From Actinomycetota bacterium (GTDB lineage Bacteria > Actinomycetota > Actinomycetes > Streptosporangiales > Streptosporangiaceae), in the NCBI GenBank assembly GCA_027314515.1, contig DAHVAR010000122.1:1-34073 (forward strand): DNA of 34,073 bases. The letters run 5' to 3'. Made by a program: the position numbers and the translations under genes. Under the pieces are notes generated by a model, which saw nothing but the letters and a program-made list of their open reading frames with translations, did no database searches and had not been told where the DNA came from. How positions within the stretch are numbered: the first letter of the stretch is position 1; the number at the start of each line of letters is the position of its first letter. Shown here piece by piece: positions 1 through 7,964 of the stretch.

Positions 1-1462
1 CGAGCGCCACGCACGCGGTAGCGAGGACGGCTGGTCCGGCCACCGGCTGGCCGCGCTCGCTGGCAGCCGCAGCCTGCCGGGTGCGCGGCATGCCGAGATA
101 GGGAATGCCGTACCCGCGCACGAACGCGTAGATCGCCAGGCCCCCGGTAAGGCCCAGGGTGCCAGCGGCGAGCACGATCAGTATCGCGACCAGGTGGCTG
201 CCGGTCCGGAAGCCCTGGAACAGGCCCTGGAAGATGAGCCACTCGCTGACGAAGCCGTTCAGCGGCGGAAGCGCCGCGATGCCGAGCGTGCCCACGAACG
301 TGATCACCCCGGCTCGCGGCATCGTCCTGGCCAGTCCGCCGAGCCGGTCCATCTCCCTGGTGCCGGTCACGTGCTCGGTAACCCCGGCCTCCAGGAACAG
401 CAGTGTCTTGTAGCTGCCGTGGTTGAGGACGTGGTACAGCCCGGCCAGCAGCAGGAACGCCCACAGTGCCCGCTGGCCATAGGCCAGGAACGTCATCGCC
501 GCGCCGAGCGCGGTGACGATGATGCCGATGTTCTCGATCGTCGAAAAGGCGAGGAACCGCTTAATGTCGCGCTCACTGAGCGCGTACAGGATGCCGATCG
601 CGGCGGTCAGCGCTCCGACGGCCATGGTCACGACACCGGTCCAGGCGGGCCCGCCAGGCAGCAGCCGGAAGGCGAACAGCGCGATGCCGTACACGCCGAG
701 CTTGGTGATCAGGCCGGACAGGAACGCCGAACCGTCAGCGGGGGCGACCGGGTGCGCGGCGGGCAGCCAGACGTGCAGCGGAACCAGGCCAGCCTTGAAC
801 CCGAAACCTGCCAGGGCCAGCAGGTACGCGGCATCCCGCCAGGCGCCCGGCACCAGGTGCGCGCGAGCCGCGATCAACTCCAGGTTCATGGTGTGCGTCT
901 GGGTCGCGAGAATGGCGAACGCGGCGACAATCAGCACGAACCCGGCCTCGGAGAGCGCAAGGAACCAGAACGCGCCGCCCGCCACCTCGCGGCTGCGCGG
1001 CCGGTGCAGGATCAGCACGTAACACAGCAGCGCCATGGTCTCCCATGCGACCAGGAACGTCACGACTCCGCCGGCCGCCAGCACCGCCAGGCTCGCCAGC
1101 AGCGCCAGGTTGTAGGCGCACAGGTATACCGCCGTCCCCGCCGACGCTTCCTTCCCGGAACGGGGCAAGTACAGGCCGATGCCGATGGCAACCACGCCGA
1201 GTAGCACCGCGAAGACCCCGGACAGGCTGGTGGCCTGCAGTTGCAGCGTGCCGGCCACGACCGACCCGCCCGGCGACACGACCGCCGAGTTAGCGGACAG
1301 CAGCGCAGCGACACCGCCCGCCAGCACGCCAGCGCCGCCGAGCACCGACAGCGCGCATCCGGCCCGGAGCGCTGCGCCCCCGGACGCCGCCGTGAGCATC
1401 CCTGCCAGCGCCGCCGCTGCCCACGCGCCTGCCGCGATGGCGAACAGGATGAGCGCGGTCAT
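1..1462 (-). CDS. HyfB-like antiporter-type membrane subunit (partial, C-terminus off the window)
   Basis: Integral membrane subunit of the Mrp-antiporter/NuoL-NuoN type, expected to form a proton- or ion-translocating channel of a complex I-like assembly. The reading frame is open from the ATG at 1462 to base 1, about 487 codons; HyfB proteins are usually near 670 residues, so the end is missing. It is made of hydrophobic helices, with the family signature LVPLHVWLPAAHP around residues 226-240 (the helix carrying the conserved Lys/His) and SERDIKRFLAFSTIENIG around residue 295. The start overlaps the stop of the upstream NuoB-like gene by ATGA, so it is the last visible gene of the operon. 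Family assignment is firm. Whether it is called HyfB or an Ehr subunit depends on the large subunit, which lacks hydrogenase ligands. Confidence 0.9.
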   Translation of the reverse strand, partial: MTALILFAIAAGAWAAAALAGMLTAASGGAALRAGCALSVLGGAGVLAGGVAALLSANSAVVSPGGSVVAGTLQLQATSLSGVFAVLLGVVAIGIGLYLPRSGKEASAGTAVYLCAYNLALLASLAVLAAGGVVTFLVAWETMALLCYVLILHRPRSREVAGGAFWFLALSEAGFVLIVAAFAILATQTHTMNLELIAARAHLVPGAWRDAAYLLALAGFGFKAGLVPLHVWLPAAHPVAPADGSAFLSGLITKLGVYGIALFAFRLLPGGPAWTGVVTMAVGALTAAIGILYALSERDIKRFLAFSTIENIGIIVTALGAAMTFLAYGQRALWAFLLLAGLYHVLNHGSYKTLLFLEAGVTEHVTGTREMDRLGGLARTMPRAGVITFVGTLGIAALPPLNGFVSEWLIFQGLFQGFRTGSHLVAILIVLAAGTLGLTGGLAIYAFVRGYGIPYLGMPRTRQAAAASERGQPVAGPAVLATACVAL

Positions 1463-1983
1463 GACGACGCCCCGGCGACGAAACTGAGCCCGGAGACCTT
1501 GTCGGCCAGCCGGCCGACGGCGACAAGCAGCCCGTGCAGTAGCGCAAGCGGACTCGGCGGGCAGCCGGGGATCCACACATCAACCGGCAGCACCTGGTCG
1601 GCCGAGCCGTAGCTGAACGCGTCGGGCTGGTAGACGCCGCCGAGCGCGCAGGCACCGGTGGCGACCACGAGCTTCGGCCCTGGCATCGCCTCGTAGGTCT
1701 TGCGGGCGGCGGCGGCGAACGCCCGCAGCATCGGGCCGGTCACCAGCAGCAGGTCGGCGTGCCTTGGCGCCGGGGTGAAGAAGAGCCCGAGCCGGTGCAG
1801 GTCGTAGTGCGGCGCGGCGAGCATCCGGATCTCCTGCTCGCACGCGGCGCACGAGCCGGTATCCAGCGTCCTGATGTGCAGGCTGCGGCCGAACTGGCGG
1901 GCGACGGCGCTGCGCAGTTGCTCAGCTGCCGCCGCTTCCGCCTCGGTGGTGACCGGGCCGCCGCCCGCCGTCGTCGTGCTCAC
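1459..1983 (-). CDS. NuoB/HyfI-like small subunit with N2-type Fe-S cluster
   Basis: Peripheral subunit of the complex I/[NiFe]-hydrogenase small-subunit family (174 residues), which carries the [4Fe-4S] cluster next to the catalytic large subunit. Four candidate ligands are visible: Cys45 and Cys48 in GSCAACEQE, Cys112 in TGACALGG and Cys141 in IPGCPPSP. The spacing of the first pair is CxxC, as in hydrogenase-type small subunits, not the adjacent CC of NuoB. I chose the GTG at 1983 because GGAGG lies a few bases upstream and the start overlaps the ferredoxin stop by GTGA; the frame itself stays open further upstream. Gene order and overlaps show stoichiometric expression with the neighbours. 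Confidence 0.92.
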   Translation of the reverse strand: MSTTTAGGGPVTTEAEAAAAEQLRSAVARQFGRSLHIRTLDTGSCAACEQEIRMLAAPHYDLHRLGLFFTPAPRHADLLLVTGPMLRAFAAAARKTYEAMPGPKLVVATGACALGGVYQPDAFSYGSADQVLPVDVWIPGCPPSPLALLHGLLVAVGRLADKVSGLSFVAGASS

Positions 1984-2321
1984 CGCGTTACCTCCGCTCC
2001 CAGTCCGATGCGCTTGACCAGTCCGGACCGGCGGGCCGCGGCGAGCTCGAACTCGCCGCTGGCGGTCACCGCGCCCGGCGCGTACTCGCCGCACCGCCCG
2101 CAGGCCGTGCACGCGCCCACGTCGAAGATCAGCGTCCCGCCCTCCCTGGTCAGTGCCCGGCTGGGGCAGATGGCGACCAGGCCGTCGGCAATCTCACCGG
2201 TCAGCGCCCCGGGACGGAAGGCGGGCGGGGTCGGCAAGTCGCGTGCCGACATCTCGCTGCGATCGGGGTAGCGCGTGGTGACCACGCCGCGGCGCAGGCC
2301 CCGGACGAACCACAGTGGCAT
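1980..2321 (-). CDS. Ferredoxin-like subunit keeping one [4Fe-4S] site
   Basis: Small iron-sulfur protein (113 residues) in the position of HyfA/HyfH/NuoI-type electron-transfer subunits. A standard 2[4Fe-4S] ferredoxin has two CxxCxxCxxxCP motifs. Here the first motif keeps only its CP cysteine (Cys52, ICPSRAL) and the second keeps CxxCxxC (Cys71, Cys74, Cys77) but has Ala81 in place of the last cysteine. The four survivors are exactly the ligands of one of the two clusters, so a single-cluster ferredoxin is the likely product. It starts with ATG at 2321, 24 bases after the large-subunit gene, and overlaps the next gene by GTGA. It presumably passes electrons to the NuoB-like subunit. Confidence 0.85.
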   Translation of the reverse strand: MPLWFVRGLRRGVVTTRYPDRSEMSARDLPTPPAFRPGALTGEIADGLVAICPSRALTREGGTLIFDVGACTACGRCGEYAPGAVTASGEFELAAARRSGLVKRIGLGAEVTR

Positions 2322-2345
2322 GGTCGCTCCCCCTTCCCCGGCTCG

Positions 2346-3899
2346 CTACCTGGCCGTGCCGGCCACGGTCAGCCAGAAGCTGGCTTCGATGATCGGGACG
2401 TCGGTGAACACGTTCTGCGACCGGCAGGCGTCGTCGAAGCCGCGCCAGTTGCGCACCGCGGCCGGACGCAGCCGGGCCCGGCTTATCCGGCCGGACTGGT
2501 CGAGTTGCACCCAGGCGAGCGACTCGCCGCGCGGCGACTCGGCCCAGCCGAGTCCGGACCGCCCGGCCGGACCGGGCCGCGGCGTACCAGACTCCTCCGG
2601 CTGCCCCGCACCGTGCCCGAGGGCGCCGGTACCGATGAGAGTCTCGAGCAAGCGCACCGACTCGGCGGCCTCGGCTAGCATCACGCGCAGCCGGGCCAGC
2701 GCGTCGCCAGCGGCCTGGGTGGCGACCGCCGGCCGCAGCCCGCTGTAAGGACCGGACGGGTGGTCAGCGCGCGTGTCGGCAGCGACGCCGGCCGCCCGTG
2801 CTACCAGCCCGACCAGGCCGAGCCGCCCCGCTTCCTCGGTGGTGACGATGCCAGTGGCTTCCAGCCGGTCCAGGAACGAGTTGGTCGCCAGCAGCGCGTC
2901 GGCGGCCCGGCGCAGTTCCCCGTAGGCGGCAGGCAGGCCCGCTCGCAGCGCGGCGAGGTCTGGCGCTGTCCGGATCCCGCCGATGGCCAGCACGTTGAAC
3001 AGGTACCGGTGCCCGAACACGACGGCGTTCAGCCGGAGGAATCGCTCGAGTGCGATCTCCGCGGCGGCACGGCCGACGGCGAGGCCGCACGCCTGGCACA
3101 GCGCGGCGATCGCGGCCGCGTGGTTGTACAGCCGCTCCAGTTCCAGGGCGGCCGCGCGGCCGGACATCGCGGCCGCGCCTGGCTCGATGTGAAGCGCTGC
3201 TTCCGCGGCGGCGGCGAAGGCCCAGCCGTTGCCTATCGCGCTGAGGCCCTCGGCTCGCTCGATGTGGAACAGCGCCTGCTGCGGGGTCTGGCCCTGGGCG
3301 CGCCACTCGACGCCGCGGTGCTTGTGCCAGGTGAACAGGTACAGGTCGACGAGTTCCTCGCCGCTGGTGACCAGGCCGTAGTACAGCGACTCGACTGCCA
3401 CCTGCCGGACCGGGCCGAAGGGGAATTCGAACGCGTGCCCGCCGACCACGTGCGGGGCATGCACGTCCGCCGGCGGCTCGGCCGGAGCGCGGCCGAGGCG
3501 CGGCAACTCGATGTCGGCCTGCGGTGGCGTCGCGACGCGGTTGAGCGGCTTGTCGCCCGCGGGCCTGATGCCGAACTGCTCGTAGATCTCGCACTCCTCG
3601 GCGAAGGCGGCCGGCGCGATCTCCGACAGCGCGGGATACCGCGATCCGCTGACCGGCGTCTCGATGATCAGGTAACGCTGATCGAGATCCAGCGCCCATA
3701 CCGCGCGCAGGATCACCGGGTCGGTGTCGGCCGCGAACAGGTCGGCCAGCCGGCCGCCGGGATGCCGGGCCAGTTCGGCGGTCACCGCTTCCAGATCTGT
3801 CTCCGCCAGCTGGGTTACTGCCACCGGATCGCCGGCCCGGCCGGCGCCGGCCATGACCGACGGCAGCCGTCGCGAGGTGTGTGGCCTGACCGCCGTCAT
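2346..3899 (-). CDS. HyfG/NuoCD-like large subunit without NiFe ligands (Ehr type)
   Basis: A 517-residue fusion of a NuoC-like N-terminal part and a NuoD/[NiFe]-hydrogenase large-subunit-like part, as in HycE/HyfG. In real group 4 hydrogenases a RxCGxC motif and a C-terminal DPCxxC motif bind the NiFe centre. The equivalent first site here reads HIERAEGLSAIGNGWAFA, with no cysteines. The C-terminus (FTDVPIIEASFWLTVAGTAR) has no CxxC either. The protein should therefore not bind NiFe; complexes like this have been termed energy-converting hydrogenase-related (Ehr), of unknown substrate. The start is the ATG at 3899, overlapping the previous stop as TGATG; the frame is open further upstream, but that stretch lies inside the HyfF-like gene. 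Catalytic role is unknown. Confidence 0.88.
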   Translation of the reverse strand: MTAVRPHTSRRLPSVMAGAGRAGDPVAVTQLAETDLEAVTAELARHPGGRLADLFAADTDPVILRAVWALDLDQRYLIIETPVSGSRYPALSEIAPAAFAEECEIYEQFGIRPAGDKPLNRVATPPQADIELPRLGRAPAEPPADVHAPHVVGGHAFEFPFGPVRQVAVESLYYGLVTSGEELVDLYLFTWHKHRGVEWRAQGQTPQQALFHIERAEGLSAIGNGWAFAAAAEAALHIEPGAAAMSGRAAALELERLYNHAAAIAALCQACGLAVGRAAAEIALERFLRLNAVVFGHRYLFNVLAIGGIRTAPDLAALRAGLPAAYGELRRAADALLATNSFLDRLEATGIVTTEEAGRLGLVGLVARAAGVAADTRADHPSGPYSGLRPAVATQAAGDALARLRVMLAEAAESVRLLETLIGTGALGHGAGQPEESGTPRPGPAGRSGLGWAESPRGESLAWVQLDQSGRISRARLRPAAVRNWRGFDDACRSQNVFTDVPIIEASFWLTVAGTAR

Positions 3900-5389
3900 C
3901 ACAGCACCGCGATCGAGTGGCTGATGAGCGTGCCCAGGCCAGCCGGGATCCATAGGCCGAGCACCAGCAGCACGACGAGGCCTGCGGCGGCCGGCAGCAC
4001 CGCGGTCAGGCCGACCGCGCGGCCGCGGTACGGGCTCACCGCAGGGTCGGCGCCGGTCGCCAGGGCAGGCTCGCCGGTCGCCATCCCGGTAGTCGTACGA
4101 GCGAACGCGACGAAGGCAACCGCGAACAGCAGCAGGAGCAGCAGCGGCAGCACCGGGCTCGCGCCGGCGAACCCGGCCCGCACGATGGTGAACTCCGAAA
4201 TGAATAGGCCGAACGGCGGCGAGCCGAGCACCGCTACCGAGCCGAGCAGCAGCGCGGCACCGGTCAGCGGCACGGCGGTGAGCAGGCCTGCCACCCCCGC
4301 GGCCTCCCTGGTGCGGTACCGGAGCGCAACGTCGCCGCTGGTCAGGAACAGCACGGTCTTGGCAATCGCATGGTTCAGGGTGTGCAGCAGCGCGCCGTAC
4401 AGCCCGAGCACGCCGCCGAAGCCCAGCGCGACCGCGATGATGCCCATGTGCTCGACCGACGAGTAGGCGAACAGCCGCTTGAAGTTGCCTTTGCGCACCA
4501 TGAACAGCACGCCGATGGTGACCGACAGGAAGCCGAAGACGAGCAGCACCACGCGGGGGAACTCGGGGCCGAGCGCGGCCCTGGCGATGGCGAAGAACCT
4601 GATGATCGCGTACATGCCGGTATTGAGCAGCGCGGCGGACAGCATCGCGCTTCCGGGGCTGGGTGCCTCGGCGTGCGCGTCGGGCAGCCAGGTGTGCATA
4701 GGCGCCAGGCCGACCTTGGTGCCGTAGCCGACAACCGCGAGCAGGAACGCCAGCCGGAGGCTGTCCGGGGCCAGCAATCTGGCGTGCGCGAACAGGTACG
4801 GCCAGGTCAGCCTCAAGTCTGCGGCCAGGTGCAGGCCGCTCGCCGAGTAGAACAGGAACAGCGTGCCGGCCAGCGCCATCGTGACGCCGAGCGAGGTGAT
4901 GATCACGTACTTCCAGGCCGCTTCGAGCGAGCTGGCCTTGCCCTCAAGCCCGACCAGCGCGGCGCTGGCCAGCGTGCTGGCCTCGATGAGCACGAACAGC
5001 AGGCCGAGGTTGCCGGTCTCCATCGATGCCAGCATGAGGGCGGCGAACAGGCCGAAGAAGATGTAGTACAGCCGCACCTGGAAGCCCGACAGCCTGCCGG
5101 CGGCTTCCTCGGCGGCCACGTAGCCCACCGACCCGACCGCGGCCAGTACCGTGACCACCGCCACCGTGAACATGAAGAAGCAGCTGAGCGAGTCGACGTA
5201 GAGGAAACCGCCGAGACCGCGCAGCGGGGGGCGGTGCAGCTGCCCGATCGTGAGCCAGACGGCGGCGGCGAGCGCGAGGCACGCGCCGGCCGCGCCGGTC
5301 CAGCCAGCCGGCCTGGCCCTCGCCCCGGCCGCGGCGGCAAACGTGCCCGCCAGCGGCCCGGCCACCACGACGAAGGCGAGGATCGTCAT
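3899..5389 (-). CDS. HyfF-like antiporter-type membrane subunit
   Basis: Polytopic membrane protein of 496 residues in the NuoL/M/N-MrpA/D family, a second ion-translocating subunit of the complex. Visible signatures include a long run of hydrophobic helices, the motif APMHTWLPDAHAEAPSPGSA near residues 225-245, and RKGNFKRLFAYSSVEHMG near residues 300-320. The start is the ATG at 5389, which overlaps the stop of the HyfE-like gene by ATGA. A longer open frame upstream overlaps that gene and is discarded. Having two antiporter-like subunits (this and the HyfB-like one) is normal for Hyf-type assemblies and suggests coupling to ion translocation. Confidence 0.92.
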   Translation of the reverse strand: MTILAFVVVAGPLAGTFAAAAGARARPAGWTGAAGACLALAAAVWLTIGQLHRPPLRGLGGFLYVDSLSCFFMFTVAVVTVLAAVGSVGYVAAEEAAGRLSGFQVRLYYIFFGLFAALMLASMETGNLGLLFVLIEASTLASAALVGLEGKASSLEAAWKYVIITSLGVTMALAGTLFLFYSASGLHLAADLRLTWPYLFAHARLLAPDSLRLAFLLAVVGYGTKVGLAPMHTWLPDAHAEAPSPGSAMLSAALLNTGMYAIIRFFAIARAALGPEFPRVVLLVFGFLSVTIGVLFMVRKGNFKRLFAYSSVEHMGIIAVALGFGGVLGLYGALLHTLNHAIAKTVLFLTSGDVALRYRTREAAGVAGLLTAVPLTGAALLLGSVAVLGSPPFGLFISEFTIVRAGFAGASPVLPLLLLLLFAVAFVAFARTTTGMATGEPALATGADPAVSPYRGRAVGLTAVLPAAAGLVVLLVLGLWIPAGLGTLISHSIAVL

Positions 5390-6060
5390 CCCTGCAGCTC
5401 CCTCAGCTCGGCCGCGCTCGCGCTGGCGAGCTGACGGGTGAGACCGGACACGAACACGAGCATCATCAGCACGCCGGCGACGACGTCCAGGAAGATGCCG
5501 GCCTCCACGATGAACGGGAACGCGGCCACCAGCGTGATGGCGGCGAGAAACACCCCGTTCTCCACGATCAGCCAGCCGACAAGCTGGGCGACGGTGTGCC
5601 GGCGCACCACCATGGCGAGCGCGCCGAGCAGGATCACCGCGGTCGACAGCGGCACCACTGCGGCCGCGACCAGGCCATGCGGCAGCAACTGCGGGCGGGT
5701 GACCAGGTAGGCGAACGCGGTCAGGCCGCCGCCGACGATCAGCGAGGTGGACAGTCCCGTGGCTAGCGCCGAGTCCCTCTTGAGGTCCAGCCGGCGGATC
5801 AGCAGCCGGCGGGCCGCGAGCGGGATCCCGATGCCCTTGATCATCAGCGTGGCCCCGGCCAGTACCCACAGCTCCACGCTGTGGAAGGCGTACGCCGAGA
5901 CGCCGGCCGCGAACGACAGTACGACCGACTGCGCGCCGTAGTAGGCGACATACCGGTTGAACAGCTTGGAGCCGAGGCAGGCGAAGGCCAGCAGCAGGAT
6001 GACGACCCCGGACAGGTCGAGCAGGACGCCGGGCGCGCTGGTGGCCGACAGGCTCTGCAC
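5386..6060 (-). CDS. HyfE-like (NuoK/MrpC-like) membrane subunit
   Basis: Membrane protein of 224 residues with about six to seven hydrophobic segments. It resembles HyfE, whose C-terminal half is NuoK/MrpC-like. It starts with GTG at 6060, two bases after the HyfC-like stop, and overlaps the HyfF-like start by ATGA. In the complex it should sit in the membrane arm between the NuoH-like anchor and the antiporter-like subunits. HyfE proteins are poorly conserved, so the call rests on size, topology and position between HyfC- and HyfF-like genes. Confidence 0.85.
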   Translation of the reverse strand: MQSLSATSAPGVLLDLSGVVILLLAFACLGSKLFNRYVAYYGAQSVVLSFAAGVSAYAFHSVELWVLAGATLMIKGIGIPLAARRLLIRRLDLKRDSALATGLSTSLIVGGGLTAFAYLVTRPQLLPHGLVAAAVVPLSTAVILLGALAMVVRRHTVAQLVGWLIVENGVFLAAITLVAAFPFIVEAGIFLDVVAGVLMMLVFVSGLTRQLASASAAELRELQG

Positions 6061-6062
6061 GC

Positions 6063-7028
6063 TTACGCCCCGATCACGTAGGACGTGGCGACGCCGACCA
6101 GCGCCAGCAGGAACGCGGCGCCAAGGAACTCGGCGATCCGGAAGAACCGCAGCTTGGCGAACGAGGTGTCAATCACGACGATGGCGAGGCCGCAGAGAGC
6201 TAGCTTCCCGGCGAGAGCGGCGATGGCGAGCACGGCCGAGGGCAGGTCGGCCCCGTTCCCCAGTCCCCACGGGAGCACGAACACGTTCATGAAGATCGAT
6301 GACATCAGGAAGAGCTTCATCCAGCTCCCCCACTGCATCAGCGCGTAGCCGCGGCCGGAGTACTCCAGCACCCGGCTCTCCTCGATCATGGAGATCTCCG
6401 TGGTGCCGCCGTGACTGTCGATCGGGATCCGGCCGTTGTCCACCAGCACGATCATGAAGAACGCCAGCAGCCCGAGCAGGTGCGTGGGCAGCACCAGTGC
6501 GTACGGCGAGGCGGAGATCGCGTGGTTCATCAGGTACGGGTTGTCTGATGCCGACACCACACCCACGGTGAAGAAGACCAGAATCAGCGCCGGCTCGGCC
6601 ATGCTGCCGACCCAGCTCGCCCGGCTTGCCCCGAGTCCGCCGTAGGCGCTGCCGGTATCCAGGCCGGCCAGCGAGGTCATGAAGCTCGCCAGTGCCAGCA
6701 CGAAGGCGCCCCCGATCAGGTCGGCAAGGAACGCCAGGGGAAGCGGCGTGTTGGTGATGACCGGAACGATGACCGAGACCGTGAGGTAACAGGCGAAAGT
6801 GGCGAACGGCGTGATAGCAAAGATCCAGGATGCCTGATCGCTGGTCGCGCTGCCCTTGCGCAGTAGCTTGGCCAGGTCGCGGTAGGGCTGCAGCACGCTC
6901 GGGCCGCGCTTGGACTCGACGATCGCCTCAGCCCTGGCCAGGACGCCTGCGTACAGCGGCGCGGCGAGCAAAACAACGAGGCTTTGCAGGATCTGCGCTC
7001 CAACGGCAGACAGCAATATGACCTCCAC
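6063..7028 (-). CDS. HyfC-like (NuoH-like) membrane anchor subunit
   Basis: Membrane protein of up to 321 residues, equivalent to NuoH/HycD/HyfC, which anchors the soluble redox arm and forms the entry of the proton path. The conserved cytoplasmic loop ESKRGPSVLQPYRDLAKLL is near residues 38-56, and a second conserved region DNGRIPIDSHGGTTEISMIEE lies near residue 197. It is the first gene of the operon. The GTG at 7028 opens the frame, but GGAGG lies inside it, 5 bases before a TTG at 7016, so translation may begin at that TTG (317 residues). A motif shared with the Usp/DUF190 operon lies just upstream. Confidence 0.92.
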   Translation of the reverse strand: MEVILLSAVGAQILQSLVVLLAAPLYAGVLARAEAIVESKRGPSVLQPYRDLAKLLRKGSATSDQASWIFAITPFATFACYLTVSVIVPVITNTPLPLAFLADLIGGAFVLALASFMTSLAGLDTGSAYGGLGASRASWVGSMAEPALILVFFTVGVVSASDNPYLMNHAISASPYALVLPTHLLGLLAFFMIVLVDNGRIPIDSHGGTTEISMIEESRVLEYSGRGYALMQWGSWMKLFLMSSIFMNVFVLPWGLGNGADLPSAVLAIAALAGKLALCGLAIVVIDTSFAKLRFFRIAEFLGAAFLLALVGVATSYVIGA

Positions 7029-7048
7029 CTGTGCGGCGGTACACCGTG

Positions 7049-7098
7049 CAGGTAGAGGCCATCAGCCAGGGTAAGGGCGGCGTTACGCGAGCCTCATC
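7049..7098 (-). promoter_or_regulatory. Shared two-block upstream motif, copy 1 (complex operon)
   Basis: On the minus strand, GATGAGGCTCGC (7098-7087) is followed after 20 bases by GCTGATGGCCTCTACCTG (7066-7049). That ends about 20 bases before the first possible start of the HyfC-like gene. The same two blocks, at nearly the same spacing and distance from a start, precede the Usp gene (8053-8003). Position fits a promoter plus activator site. I cannot match it to a known sigma-factor or regulator consensus. Confidence 0.6.
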
Positions 7099-7119
7099 GC
7101 GTGATGACGAGCATACATG

Positions 7120-7524
7120 TCACGGCGGTGCCGCGGTAGCCGTTACACCCGGCTCTGCTGCCCGTGGCTCAGCGGCCCGGCGGGTGACAGTGACACGGCT
7201 GAGCACCACCAGCCCGCTGCCGACCAGCCGCTCGAGCACCGGCAGAAACGCGCGGACGCGGGCCTCGTCGTCGCTGATCTCGATGAGCACCGGCTCTGAT
7301 CCGCGCAGTCCGGCCAGACCCGGCGGGCACAGCAAGCCGGACGATCCGAAGCCGGTCAGGCCGCGGACCGCGGTGGCGCCGCTGAGCCCGGCTGCGCGGG
7401 CGCGGTCGACGATCTCGCGGTACAGCGGACGGCCTGCGAGGGTGTCGGCCGCGCGCACGAAGACCGACACGTGCACCTCGCAGCTTCGGACCAGCCGGTA
7501 CTGCTGGGCGGCCCGGCGGGTCAC
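7120..7524 (-). CDS. DUF190 (PII-like fold) protein
   Basis: Small cytoplasmic protein of 134 residues matching the DUF190 family: a beta-alpha-beta PII-like fold with VHVSVFVRAADTLAGRPLYREIV, followed by GLSGATAVRGLTGFGSSG and a C-terminal LIEISDDEARVRAFLPVLERLV. DUF190 proteins are often found beside CrcB fluoride channels and are suspected nucleotide-sensing regulators. No CrcB gene is visible here. Its GTG start overlaps the Usp stop by GTGA, so the two are co-translated. The role with a Usp protein is unknown; a signalling or stress function is inference. Confidence 0.85.
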   Translation of the reverse strand: MTRRAAQQYRLVRSCEVHVSVFVRAADTLAGRPLYREIVDRARAAGLSGATAVRGLTGFGSSGLLCPPGLAGLRGSEPVLIEISDDEARVRAFLPVLERLVGSGLVVLSRVTVTRRAAEPRAAEPGVTATAAPP

Positions 7525-7964
7525 CGCGCGCTCAGCAGCAGGACGGGCACCGAGCAGGCCTGAGCAGCCCGGCCTGCTACCCGGCCGAGCCTGCTCTTGC
7601 GGTGCGCTCCGTCACCGTGCCGGCCCAGCACCAGGATGTCGAAACCGTGCTGTTCGGCGTAGTCGGACACCACCTGACCAGCACTGCCATCGTCGGAGTA
7701 CACGACCTGGACGCTCATCCTGACCGTCTTGCCTGGCGGCTGCCCGCGCGCCAGCTCGCTGAGGATCGCTTCCGCCTGCTGGCGCAGCCGGCCGCCGCCC
7801 GCTTCCCGGGCCTCCGCATGCAGGCCCGGCGCTACGACGCACAGGGCGACGACATGACCGCCGTCGCCAGCCGCGACGGCAGCGGCTACCCCGAGCGCCT
7901 CGGCCGCGTCCGGCGAGCCATCGAAGCCCACCAGGACACGGCGGAACGGGCTGACGGTCCGCAC
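7521..7964 (-). CDS. Universal stress protein (UspA family)
   Basis: Single-domain Usp protein (147 residues). The N-terminal strand VLVGFDGSPDAAEAL carries the typical Asp, and the C-terminal nucleotide-binding segment is DILVLGRHGDGAHRKSRLGRVAG. GxxG is present, but the Ser/Thr after the last Gly of the classical G-2x-G-9x-G(S/T) motif is Arg. I prefer the GTG at 7964 because GGAGG sits about 8 bases upstream; a TTG at 7979 would add five residues. It is the first gene of a two-gene operon with DUF190, and its upstream region shares a motif with the complex operon. Usp proteins commonly act under energy or oxygen stress. Confidence 0.9.
   Translation of the reverse strand: MRTVSPFRRVLVGFDGSPDAAEALGVAAAVAAGDGGHVVALCVVAPGLHAEAREAGGGRLRQQAEAILSELARGQPPGKTVRMSVQVVYSDDGSAGQVVSDYAEQHGFDILVLGRHGDGAHRKSRLGRVAGRAAQACSVPVLLLSAR

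Noticed and set aside
194-1204. 336-codon plus-strand ORF
   Set aside because: Antisense shadow of the HyfB-like gene; Arg/Gln/Gly-rich composition and no family features.
2346-3899. [NiFe]-hydrogenase (formate hydrogenlyase) large subunit
   Set aside because: Both CxxC motifs that bind the NiFe centre are missing, and no maturation genes are nearby.
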